A stretch of DNA of 64,000 nucleotides from Ceratothoa steindachneri (Eukaryota > Arthropoda > Malacostraca > Isopoda > Cymothoidae): assembly GCA_963969495.1 (NCBI GenBank), contig OZ018324.1:41692609-41756608 (forward strand), read 5' to 3'. Both the position numbers and the translations under genes were made by a program. The notes beneath the pieces are model-generated. The model had not been told where the DNA came from, searched no databases, and was given only the letters and a program-made list of their open reading frames with translations. Shown in pieces: positions 1-8,964 of this stretch (position 1 is its first letter; each line of letters starts with the position of its first letter).

Positions 1-1
1 T

Positions 2-925
2 ACTCAAGGGCAAAGATCTGATGGCCTACATCCAGGTAGAAGAAAGAAGAGAAGGAGCCAAAGAAAGAGAAAAAGAACGAGAAGAAAGAGAGAGAATTCG
101 CTCTCACGAATTGGAAATGAGCAGAGCGAGGAACTAGATGCTTTCCATAAACTCCTCAAGTGCTAGACTAGACACACCGCGGTCTGCGACCATAAAACTC
201 CCCGTCTTTAAAGAAGAGGAAAACTTCGTATCTTATCTCATCCACTTCGAAAAGATCTTCTAGCAGAACCAGTGGGACATCGAGATGGACGTCGTAGCAC
301 AACTATTGCCCCTGTTGAGCTCTCAACTCCGAGACATTTTTATCTCCCTGGCTTTAGAGGCAACAATTGATTACTCATCGCCGCTTACAACATAACCACG
401 GATTTCTATCGAGCTAAATTTAGGCACTTTCGCATTCAACCTAAGCAGACCTTCCGACAGTTCGGCTATACTCTACAGCGTCATTTAAATTTTGGGATTG
501 ACGCGTCCAAAGTGCCTAATGAATAAGATGCCTTGGTCGATTTCGTCCTCAAGGACCAATTTTTTGCGTTGCTCTCTTCGGAAATCGGATCCTTCGTGAA
601 CGACCGGAGGTGCCGTACTCTCACCGAATGCATCGAGGAGGCAGACGTCTACGCGGATAGCCACAACTGCTATCCGAAGAAAGTGAAGAAATCAGAACCC
701 CTATTTCCTAAATCCAAAACCAGCAAAAACAAATTTGTTCCTAGTAATGGGAATAAATTCGTTAAGGTGACTGGGCCCTTCAAACCCAAACCTCTCTTCT
801 CGTCGGACCACCATGATGTTAAGCCATATTCTCCCAACTCCCCTGCTTCTTCGTTCCCCAGGAGGCCCATGGTGTGCTATTTTTGTTGAGTTCCTGGCCA
901 CGTGAGATCCAACTACCCTCAAAAC
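2..925 (+). pseudogene. gag: Gag remnant of the Gmr1-like element (SCAN-like capsid, broken zinc knuckle)
   Basis: Gag would form the particle shell that packages element RNA. Reading across frames, a charged Glu/Arg-rich helix (about 30-130) is followed by a conserved-looking block with FKEEENFVSYLIHFEKIF, then a capsid region at about 410-660 including RIQPKQTFRQFGYTLQRHL and LTECIEEADVY. This resembles the SCAN-like capsid of Gmr1 gags. A basic Lys/Pro/Ser-rich stretch follows, ending in a zinc knuckle (CYFC then PGH) at about 875-905. The knuckle is broken by a stop after the second Cys, and its last Cys is replaced. There are several other stops, for example near 138, 260, 393 and 523. 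No protease fits in the roughly 100 bases before the integrase region. Confidence 0.72.
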
Positions 926-974
926 TCGCGGTTTAGAAGCACTTAACTGGTCAGTCCCTCCAAGTTTCTTTGGC

Positions 975-2249
975 TCCCTTGGCTCAACACGTTACTACTC
1001 GTTCCCGCGCGAAGAAGGAACTGAAAGCCCTTACACTTCTGCAACTCCCGTGTACTCCCGAATTTCAGAGTACGATGACCCATGAATTTGCCAAAAGCCA
1101 GAGGGAATGGGAATGAATGTCCTTGTCCCCAGCTCCCACAAAACACGCGAAACCGTCAGAGGAAATAAGGTGATTTCCCTCCTCATCAAGGACGACCTCT
1201 TCTATCGAGTGTGCACCGATGAAAACAACTCCGAGTCACGCACAATATGTGTACCCCACTCCCACATCTCTCCATTCCTGCAAACGGCCCACGATAGTCT
1301 ATTTGCTGGTCACTTTAGTCACACGAAAACCGCTCAGAGGATCTTAAAATCGTCATTCGTACGTCATTTGACAAAATAGAGCAATAAAAGGACAAGTCAG
1401 ACCTGCGCCTTTGCAGAAGAGACCACTAATCTCTGATCCCTTTCCCAAGTAGCTATTAACCTAATCGGACCGATCCACCCTCCGTCGAGTGAAAGCCATA
1501 TTTACGTTTTAACACTTGTCGACTTGGCCACTCGATTCCCCGAGGCTGTACGCCTCAATAAAATCATCTCATGCGGCGAAGCCCTTATTTCCATCTTTTC
1601 TCGTAAATTCATCTCCGAATTAATGGATTACGTTGGTAAATTACTGATGATTAAGCCCCTGTGTACCCCTCCTTTTCACCCGAGTGGGAATGGAATGTGT
1701 GAAATGCTAAATGGAAGCCTCAAATCCATTCTCAGGAAGTTGTGTCCAGATTAACACACTGCAAGGCACCGCTTTTTTATGGTAGCCCTCTTTGCCTACC
1801 GTGAAATTCCTCATCGTACATTAGGATTCGTCTCCTTTGAAATTTTATATGGTAGAAACGTCAGAGGCACCCTGAGTATCCTAAAGAAACTTAATTCCAA
1901 TCAGAAATTGGATCAAAATATCCAGACTTCTGATTCGTATCAACTGGATTTAAGAAGGAGGCTGAAAAAGTGCGCAGAAATTGCGTTACAGAACGCCGAC
2001 GTCACTTTTGACAAGTATAAGACTTACTTCGATTGTAAGTCCAAAGAAAGGAAATTTAACCCAGCAGAAGAAGTTTTCCTTCTTCTTCCCATGGACAACA
2101 ACAAATTGTTAAGCCAGTGGAAGGGCCCCTATCACATAGTCGAGATCGTAGTCTCGTCGATTACCTTATTGAAACGTGCTCGGGAAAACAGCTTTTCTAT
2201 ATTAATATGCTCAAGCGGTACCACTAGTGCGAGAGCATCAACAAGATAG
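975..2249 (+). pseudogene. Integrase remnant of the Gmr1-like element, upstream of RT
   Basis: Integrase would join element cDNA to host DNA. A TRSRAKKE-containing linker (about 995) leads to the zinc-binding part at 1180-1375 (LIKDDLFYR, then HDSLFAGHFSHTKTAQRIL); its two Cys are mostly lost. The catalytic core at 1450-1754 has INLIGPIHPPSSESHIYVLT and LVDLATRFPEAV, where the usual first Asp is Asn. It also has PFHPSGNGMCEMLNGSLKSI, which holds the Glu-bearing helix. The block around the second Asp is missing between about 1600 and 1625. After a frameshift, LFAYREIPHRTLGF (1785-1830) and the C-terminal LLSQWKGPYHIVEIV (2106-2150) follow. The chain runs directly into RT, confirming the unusual order. 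Confidence 0.8.
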
Positions 2250-2272
2250 TTGCAATCGACGAAGAATCCCCC

Positions 2273-3778
2273 ATGGAATCTGATTACTCCATGGACCCCT
2301 TTTGCGTAATCCAAGTTGCCTGCGTAGAGCAAGACAAGGAATGCCCGTTGCATGCCTTGCCCTACTTTAATAATTCCCCGCCTGCAGAAATTAAGATATG
2401 CGATCAGCTACCAGCTCTTCAAAGGGATCAACTGCAAGCGCTCCTGAGTCGTTTTGATGACGTCATCACCGAGATCCCTGGTTGTGCTACCGACTTTGAA
2501 CACAATATACAACTAACCACTCTGGAACCCATCCGTTCCAAACCATACCCCCTGCCTATACACCTCCCGGAAGCATTAAATAACGAAGTGGATAAACTTC
2601 TAAGGTTGCAGATCATCGAACCTTTGGAGTCAAGATACTGTTTCCCGTTTGTCATGGTAAAGAAGGCCGATGGTTCTTATCGAATGTGCATCGATTTTAG
2701 AAAGCTAAATTTCATTATCGTATTCGATGCCGAACCAATCCCCACCATAGAGCAGAACCTCCACCTTTTTGAGAAGGCCGAGTTCATCTCCGAGTTGGAT
2801 TTATGCAAGACCTATTATCAGATACCCCTGAGGGAGGAAGTGAAGAAATTTACTGCTTTCCTTACTGAGAACACTGAGGAGGGGAATTATGTAGTTCCGA
2901 CGGCTCTCCTTTACTCTAGTAACGGCTTGTAGAAATTATGTCCGGATGATGAAGAAAATTTTAGATGGCTTAACCAACGTCACCTTCTATTTCAATAATG
3001 TTCATGTGGCCACCCAAGATTCGGATCAACACTTGACCACTCTTCAGGCCTTTCTATATCGACTCCGCGAACATAATTTGACAATTGTCCCCGGCAAGTG
3101 CCACTTCGCTTTTGGCTCTAATCGATTAGCCCCCCAGCAAGAAAAGATCCGGGCCATCGTGGACATGCTGTTTCCCAGTAATAAAAAACAGCCGCGATCC
3201 TTCATAGGCTTTGCATCGTTCTATCGTCGCTTCATACCCAACTTTGCAACAATCTCCCCCCATCCCCTCTGCGAGCTATTAAATAAGAAGGTCCCCGAAT
3301 GCCTCGATTGGACGCCATTTTTAACTCTCAGCTTTAATCAACTCAAGGAGAAGTTGTCATCCGCCCTATCCTACGCATCCCTAACTCAGACAAACTGTTT
3401 GGCATTCGCACCGACGCCAGTAATGACGGTATAGGATGTCTTCTTCCAGTATGATAATTACAGTGAAAGTTTCCCCATCGCTTACGCAAGCAAAAATTAC
3501 TATCGCGTGAGAAAAATTATGCGGTAATTGAGAAAGAGGCACACACTATCATTTAGGGAATCTGTAAATTTAGAATATATTTATTAGGCAAAGAATTTGT
3601 AGTAGCAATGGACCATAAGCCCCTATCATATCTACGTAGCGTCAATAATAATAACGGTCGGTTAATGCGTTGGAGCTTGTTCCTCCAGGAATTCCAATTC
3701 TGAATTTTGTATTTAAAAGGCACTGATAACTGTATGGCTGATAGTTTAAATAGAAATCCGTTAGATACTTCTCCAAAC
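2273..3778 (+). pseudogene. Reverse transcriptase-RNase H remnant of the Gmr1-like element
   Basis: These domains would copy element RNA into DNA and remove the template. RT fingers and palm are clear: FVMVKKADGSYRMCIDFRKL (2650-2709) and ISELDLCKTYYQIPL (2785-2830). A frameshift and loss near 2880-2945 removes the FGL/NAP block. The next block has YFNNVHVATQ (2986-3015) where active elements have YxDD, so both catalytic Asp are Asn. PRSFIGFASFYRRFIPNFAT (3193-3250) is the usual tether region. RNase H follows in pieces: FPIAYASKNYYR, NYAVIEKEAHTI, DHKPLSYLRSVNN and KGTDNCMADSLNRNP (3715-3765). The first RNase H Asp region is frameshifted near 3410-3450. The copy cannot be active. Confidence 0.85.
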
Positions 3779-3875
3779 TAATTCCGAGCCATTTCCTTTC
3801 CTTTTTATCCATATATCAGTTTTTGTTCATCAAATAAATTTGAATATTTAAAGAATATAATAAGAAAACGCGTAA

Positions 3876-3957
<82 letters not shown>

Positions 3958-4225
3958 TGGGTGGTTTGTTTATCTGTGTACAATGACTTCCTGTTATACC
4001 CTCAATTTTTTTGTATAATCGTAGGATAACTCACCCTCAGGCCAGTGAGCCCCACTTAATTGTATCATATAGAAAAATATCCTTCGGCAACCACGCCGTA
4101 GCATTTGTCCTAGGTATTCTCAACTTAATCCGATATTGTCATGAGACTTTAATTTACATTCCTCCCCAACTAATCATTTTCCGAAGTCACTTCTTCCCCT
4201 GAAGTTCCAACTTGGAATGGAGGAG
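3779..4225. other. Non-coding stretch between RNase H and the 3' LTR
   Basis: After the RNase H end there is a (TA)n run and about 270 bases of ordinary AT-rich DNA with no recognisable domain. The final bases, GGAATGGAGGAG at 4214-4225, form a polypurine tract right before the LTR and would prime plus-strand synthesis. The microsatellite has probably expanded within the element's 3' untranslated part. Confidence 0.6.
3881..3952. repeat. (TA)n microsatellite
   Basis: About 36 uninterrupted AT dinucleotides inside the 3' untranslated region of the Gmr1-like element. Confidence 0.97.
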
Positions 4226-4859
4226 TGTCAGAGATCAGAGAGAGAAGCGCCGCCTTGCGCTTCGATGGAGAGCGAGACAACAAACAGCTGGGTGACCCTT
4301 TTTGTCTGCGCTAATGGAGGTGCTAAATTATGAGATGCCTTGAGACGCCACAGTGAACTGAAATGCCGCCTTCACAGAAAGCTGCGACAAATTTCAAAGC
4401 CCAAAAGTTCCCATCTGAGCTCTAACAAAGTTTCGCCTAGCCGGCTTAGGAACTTTCGCGAAAAAAAGTGAGAGAATATTCTCGTCTACCGATGCGTCTG
4501 ACCCTGAAACCATCTCCTTCGGACGGAGGGAAAAATCCCATTCGACCCCCCTATAAATCCTCAGACACCAGAGTTGGAAGCCAGTATCCGCCGCCCGCCC
4601 TGCTCCGTCACTATCCTCTGGCCGCCCACCATCGGTACCTGCTCTTTGCGTCCTGCTGGACTCGGCAGAATTCTCGTAGAACCCCTAAAGCTCCAGGTAT
4701 AGACGTTAGTTCACGTGAGTCAACCTCGACCCGTTTCCACCCTCTCCTCAAACGCAGCGTGCCTTATCTCGATTCGTGTTTTACTCGAAAGCAAGATCTG
4801 CGTTCGCGCTGTTAATAGAAAGTGTCAAGAGACTATTACTCCCTCCGACCAAATCTTCA
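4226..4859 (+). repeat. 3' LTR of the Gmr1-like element
   Basis: Starts TGTCAGAGATC directly after a polypurine tract and ends CCAAATCTTCA, giving TG...CA ends and a length of 634 bases. A TATA box (CTATAAATCC at 4551) lies mid-LTR, where the U3 promoter would be. The 5' LTR is outside the window, so the ends are inferred from signals rather than from comparison of two copies. Confidence 0.65.
4551..4560 (+). promoter_or_regulatory. TATA box in the 3' LTR
   Basis: CTATAAATCC, after a C-rich run. It is the only good TATA match in the LTR and is about 325 bases from the U3 start. Confidence 0.5.
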
Positions 4860-4864
4860 AGGTA

Positions 4865-6172
4865 CGAGGGGTGGTCTCTAAGTTTTGCAATTCGGATATA
4901 AGGAAATAAGATATGAGGAAAAGTGTTTTATTATTTTTTAATATAACAACCCTCGACTTCAATGCACTTGTGCTACTTGTCCCTGAGGCTTCGAATTCCC
5001 GACAACCAGAAATCTCCCGACTGCTGTTCAATCCACTCCTGGACGGCGAGCTGGACATCTTCATCGTCCCCAAACCAGCGTCCACGTAGTGCAGCCTTGA
5101 GCTGGCAGAATAAAAAGTAGTCGCTAGGGGCCAGATCTGGACTGTCAGTGGGATGCTTGAGCTCCTCGAATCCGCAATCGCGCAGGGCAGCTTGTGAAAC
5201 TCTGCCCTTGTGGACAGGGGCATTGTCGTGGAGGAGCAGGACACCGCGTGTCAACTTGCTGCGCCACTTCTGACGGATGCACTTCTTCAACCCAGTTAGT
5301 TTCTCGGCGTAATATTGGCATGTGATGGTCCTTCCACGAGGCGCATAGTCCACCATCAACAATCTCTCAGAATCCCAGAAGATAGTGGCCATGATCTTCA
5401 CGGCTGAGGGTTGGGTCCGAAACCTGATTGGGTGATGGGGGTCGCAGAGCCCCTGTGCTTCCAGGCCATACTTCCGAGCTTGGTCTCAGGACCCCAGTGA
5501 TGGACTCACGTTTCATCACTTGTCACTATGCGTGACTCGAATCCCGCCGGGTCTTGGTTGTACAGGAGCAGCAGCTCTTCCGAACTTTGACGACGTTTAA
5601 GTCGATCATGGGGCGTGAGGTGTCTAGGGAACGAACGGGCAGAGACCTTGGTCATGGCCAAATTGTCGTGGATGATGTTGATAACACTTCCATGTGATAC
5701 TCCAAGATCTCGCTCAAATTCTTTGACCTTCACACGTCGATTTTAGAGGATCATTCTCTCCAGACGGGCCACATTGTCCTCGTTGGTCACGACTGGCGGG
5801 CGTCCTGAACGGGGGTAATCTTCAAGGGACTCACGACCATGGCGGAACTCCCTATTCCAGTGAGCAATGGTTGCATATGAATAGATTGGTTTCGTTTGAC
5901 ACTTCAACCATGCGTTCTTGTATCTCTTTTGCATTCTTGCCTCCCTTGGTTAAAAGTTTTATCACTGCGTGGTGCTTAACCTTCTCCATTGTTGAAAAAT
6001 TTGTGACTGACGATCTGCGATCAGCTACTGCTTCTTAAATAGACGAGGCAGGAGCGTGCGGTTGCAGGTCCTGACTTGTCAAAACTTGTCCTAACCCCCC
6101 CCCCCCACAAACAGCCATCCCCCTTCCTCTGTTTTGACCTACTGATTCGCAAAACATATTGACCGCCCCTCG
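4865..6172 (-). mobile_element. mariner transposon copy A (about 1.3 kb, TA target duplication)
   Basis: Imperfect inverted ends of about 29 bases: left begins CGAGGGGTGGTC and continues to AAGTTTTGC; the right end read on the minus strand begins CGAGGGGCGGTC and continues to ATGTTTTGC. TA dinucleotides flank both ends (4863-4864 and 6173-6174), as expected of Tc1/mariner insertion. The length matches intact mariners. It encodes a DD34D transposase on the minus strand. It landed four bases past the Gmr1-like LTR, so it is younger than that element or in its flank. A shortened relative lies at 52824-53739. Confidence 0.93.
4931..5989 (-). pseudogene. mariner transposase, DD34D, broken by frameshifts and a stop
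   Basis: The transposase would bind the inverted ends and cut and paste the element. The start is the ATG at 5987-5989 (MEKVKHHAV...); the natural TAA is at 4931-4933, giving about 350 codons, normal for mariner. The N-terminal helix-turn-helix region includes YSYATIAHWNREFRHGRES and a second at SHGSVINIIHDNL. Catalytic blocks are VTSDET (about 5510), LLLHDNAPVH (about 5230) and SPDLAPSDYFLF. The last two Asp are separated by 34 residues, the mariner signature. Damage seen: a frameshift near 5900, one near 5735, one in the 5400-5505 region, and a Trp codon changed to TAG at 4970-4972. The protein is therefore not made intact. Confidence 0.9.
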
Positions 6173-6174
6173 TA

Positions 6175-6879
6175 ACAGCAACGCGCAACTCTCCTGTGCA
6201 AGTGATATCTCTACTTCCCCCCCCCACTGTAAGCCTTTATCGTTGGCTTCGTATACGCTCAATGTCATTCGAGTGACCCTCGGTCAATATTATTGGTTTG
6301 TTTGTACGGTGACCGACCCCACCATGTCTCCCCCCTTTTATCCGCGGAGACCCGTATACATCTGATATGTATATAGCTTGTTTTAAAACTCCTTTCAACC
6401 CAGTAAAATAATATTAATATGCATTTTAATAAAGTTATTTTGTACCCGTTTTTCTGTTATCCCGAAATCTCCAAGATGTCGACTATTGGCCAACCTACAT
6501 TCGGTTAATTTGCACTCTGCTTTTATTTTAAAACTCCCACGCACTCGAAACACAGAAAGGGTTAACTTGACCCTATTTCACGACACTCACTTACCACTCC
6601 TGTCACCGTCGAAGCAAAAAAAGCAATACATTAAAACACACGAAAACGCATACCAAGCCCTTCCACCCTTCCACCACAACAATATACCACCTCTCAGAAA
6701 ACTTCTCCCTTACAATACAAACGTATTCACCACCTCACTTGCCCCGGTCATTTCTAACATCCCTTTAAATCATCACACAACGTACTACTACACACAAAAA
6801 ACAAAACCTCAAAGAGGCAAATAGCAAAGGCCTTTTGTTCTGTTACAGCACTTTGCTAGTTACTTGAGCGAATGATCGA
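6175..6879. other. Intergenic, no recognised feature
   Basis: Plain AT-rich DNA after the mariner. An open frame at 6486-6824 (His/Thr/Pro-rich, 112 codons) has no family resemblance that I can see and may be chance. Confidence 0.6.
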
Positions 6880-7300
6880 CACCCTTCTCCAGAATTCTCT
6901 GGAAGAGACTAACTGGTTTCCCTCTGCCAATATGGCTTCAGAAAAAGCAGGTTCACTCAAGCGGTTGTGACCATCTTTCATGACATATAAAAAGCATGAA
7001 AGTTTCAATAAAACACTCTCCATTAGTAATGACATGAAGAAGGCCTTCGATAAGGTGTGACATGAAAGAATATATACATTGGAAACTAACCAACAACACG
7101 GAGCTCCTTCTCTGGACCAGAAGGCTTCTCTCCTACTAACTTACTGACCGGAAGTGTCGCATCAAATACAAAAAAACTCACATACATCCATATACACGAC
7201 AGACAATACCTAACCGATGGCGTTAAGATACTTTGCAGCTGTCGAGTAACTTCAGCCAATTCAGATCCATACATATGTAAGATAACAGTAACATGAATAA
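6880..7300 (+). pseudogene. LINE reverse transcriptase scrap (jockey/R1-like)
   Basis: Two short blocks in different frames match non-LTR RT. QYGFRKSRFTQAVVTIFHDI (about 6930-6990) is the region before the palm, and DMKKAFDKV followed by a stop and HE (about 7030-7068) is the palm block holding the first catalytic Asp. A possible SFLTDRK-like block comes about 90 bases later. Stops and frameshifts separate all parts. It is too short to place in a clade and could be a piece of the same LINE family seen at 35100-36330. Confidence 0.55.
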
Positions 7301-7484
7301 CGAGTTTCCACAACACGCGCCTCTCTCTCACCCCAATCCTCCCGCGACCCTAGTCGACCAGTCGAGCACAATGCCACTACCCTAATACACAAAACAACAC
7401 CACGCATCGGTGTCTAGCCACCGACCTACGAGTATCAACTCTGCCTACCCTCTCTATTATTTTCCTGAACCGTTTTCTCTTCTA

Positions 7485-8049
7485 AAGGGTGACATAGCAA
7501 AATTTAGAATGAAATATTTCATGATTTTTTACATAATAAATTGCCATAGGAGGGAGGTTTAGGGGATGAAGGATCAGCACAAGTTCAGGAGGATGGAGTT
7601 TTTCAGGTGGGCACTCCAGCACTATGGCAGGGTTGTGAATAAGAGGAGAGCCTGGGGTGGGGGGGAGGGACTTCTAAACATTGATTCAGTGCAATGTTGA
7701 ACGGTGTGGGACTCTCAACACCAAGTATGATGTTGTATTGGGCATGTCTCTGGAGGAGGCAAGGAAGATTCTTGAATTTGAACAAAGAGGCGGTTTGATG
7801 ATTTCTTCATGATCTGGGGTGGAGTGAGATGGAAGGGTCTCATTCCAGCAAATGCTCCAATCTTTGTGTCAGACCTAAAGCTTATGTGGCAGGGAGAGGG
7901 GAGACAGCTGGCAGGGGTGGGGGATCAATGGCCAGCCCTATGCTCACATGATCACTCAGTATGCTGTCCCTAGCGTTGCAGGAGCAGTACGGCAAGCGGT
8001 GGTCTGGCGGGATGAAATATTTCATCTTGAATTTTGCTTGGTCAGCCTT
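7485..8049. mobile_element. Short DNA transposon with 38-bp inverted repeats and TA target duplication
   Basis: The left end starts AAGGGTGACATAGCAAAATT; the right end, read on the minus strand, starts AAGGCTGACCAAGCAAAATT. Both continue into the same 14-base perfect palindrome ATGAAATATTTCAT. I count 6 mismatches in 38. TA lies outside both ends (7483-7484 and 8050-8051), as for Tc1/mariner-type insertion. The interior (565 bases in all) is G-rich and holds stop-interrupted coding-like bits, among them FDDFFMIWGGVRWKGLI (about 7792-7842), which loosely recalls the WGG block of DDE transposases. It is probably a decayed or non-autonomous copy. The family is not one I recognise. Confidence 0.66.
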
Positions 8050-8051
8050 TA

Positions 8052-8949
8052 TCAGCACTTTAGGGATAGGTTGTTGTGTGAGCATCTTCGATCGCCTCGA
8101 CGATCAATTCCATTCTCAAAGCTCTTGATCGGCATTCTTATCACCCGTCTCCTGATTCATCGTTATTCTGTTATTTAGTGCTCTTTAATTAGTGTTTTTA
8201 ATTAATTTCCTTGTGTGAACTATAATTACAGCAGTGTTTAATACTTTTCAATTAGTTAGTGCTGTGCTCGGCATTCACCGGCAGTCTCGCTTGCAAGTGC
8301 CAAATTTTATTTGTAACTCATTGATTATTTCGGCTTCAATTAAGTTTTGCCTTATTCTATTTATGGCTTTTTGCTTGTTTATTTTGACCCACCCGCATGT
8401 TTATTGGCTTTTATTTTTACTTGTGTTAATATAATCTCGCTTTTTTTTCCTTTATACTGCATTTGTATATCGCTATCTATTTTTATTTGTATATAGCCAT
8501 TTATTTCTATTGCATAAATATTAACTTGCTTTTTCCTTTTCAATCCATTGATTCATTTGTTGCCACGTGCTGCTCTTTTGTTTTCCTTCTTTATTCGACT
8601 CGCATCGTCCTGGCTAACCCTCCTTCACTCCCACGCCTCGCCTCGGTGAGCCCTCCCCCACTTTCTATGAGTCAGGTTAGGGTTAAGTTTTCCCGTCTGC
8701 TGCGTTCTTCATGATTCTCGCCTTTGCTCCCTACTTCTCCCCTACTATGTATGATAGGGACTCATTCCTCTCACTCAACTCTTTAAACTATCGTCTTTCG
8801 CCAGCTACATAAGCGAAGATAAAGGGGGGCTGGGAATTCTCTAACTCTCTCCGAATAGGAGGGCGCCGAGACTTTTGGCGTCCCTTAGGAACCTCTTTCG
8901 CCCTACCATTATTCCTTAACCAAACACTTCCATATCTCCCCCTTTCTCT
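8052..8949. other. T-rich stretch before the L2-like LINE
   Basis: Pyrimidine-rich DNA. The frames at 8234-8714 are open mainly because of T-richness. Part of it may be the 5' region of the LINE that follows, but I see no domain. Confidence 0.5.
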
Positions 8950-8964
8950 TGTGCTCACCAGCAG

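Larger units (their letters stand above)
1..4859 (+). mobile_element. Gmr1-like Ty3/gypsy LTR retrotransposon, 5' end outside window, defective
   Basis: The order along the plus strand is gag, integrase, reverse transcriptase, RNase H, then a 3' LTR. The RT and RNase H are of gypsy type, but the integrase precedes them as in Ty1/copia. This order defines the Gmr1 group of gypsy elements, whose gag capsid is related to the vertebrate SCAN domain; the gag here has a helix-rich region of that kind. The 5' LTR and the start of gag lie before base 1. The copy carries many stops and frameshifts, lacks a recognisable protease and has lost RT catalytic residues. A purine-rich tract just before 4226 and an LTR with TG/CA ends close the element. 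Assignment to the Gmr1 group rests on domain order and motif likeness, not on a tree. Confidence 0.82.

Noticed and set aside
4468..4909. Open frames 4468-4815 and 4715-4909 as genes
   Set aside because: They lie within the 3' LTR and the mariner end and show no protein-like content.
7700..7800. GMSLEEARKILEFE resembling a mitochondrial import protein (PAM16-like) segment
   Set aside because: Only a dozen residues, no flanking match, and it lies within the small DNA transposon.
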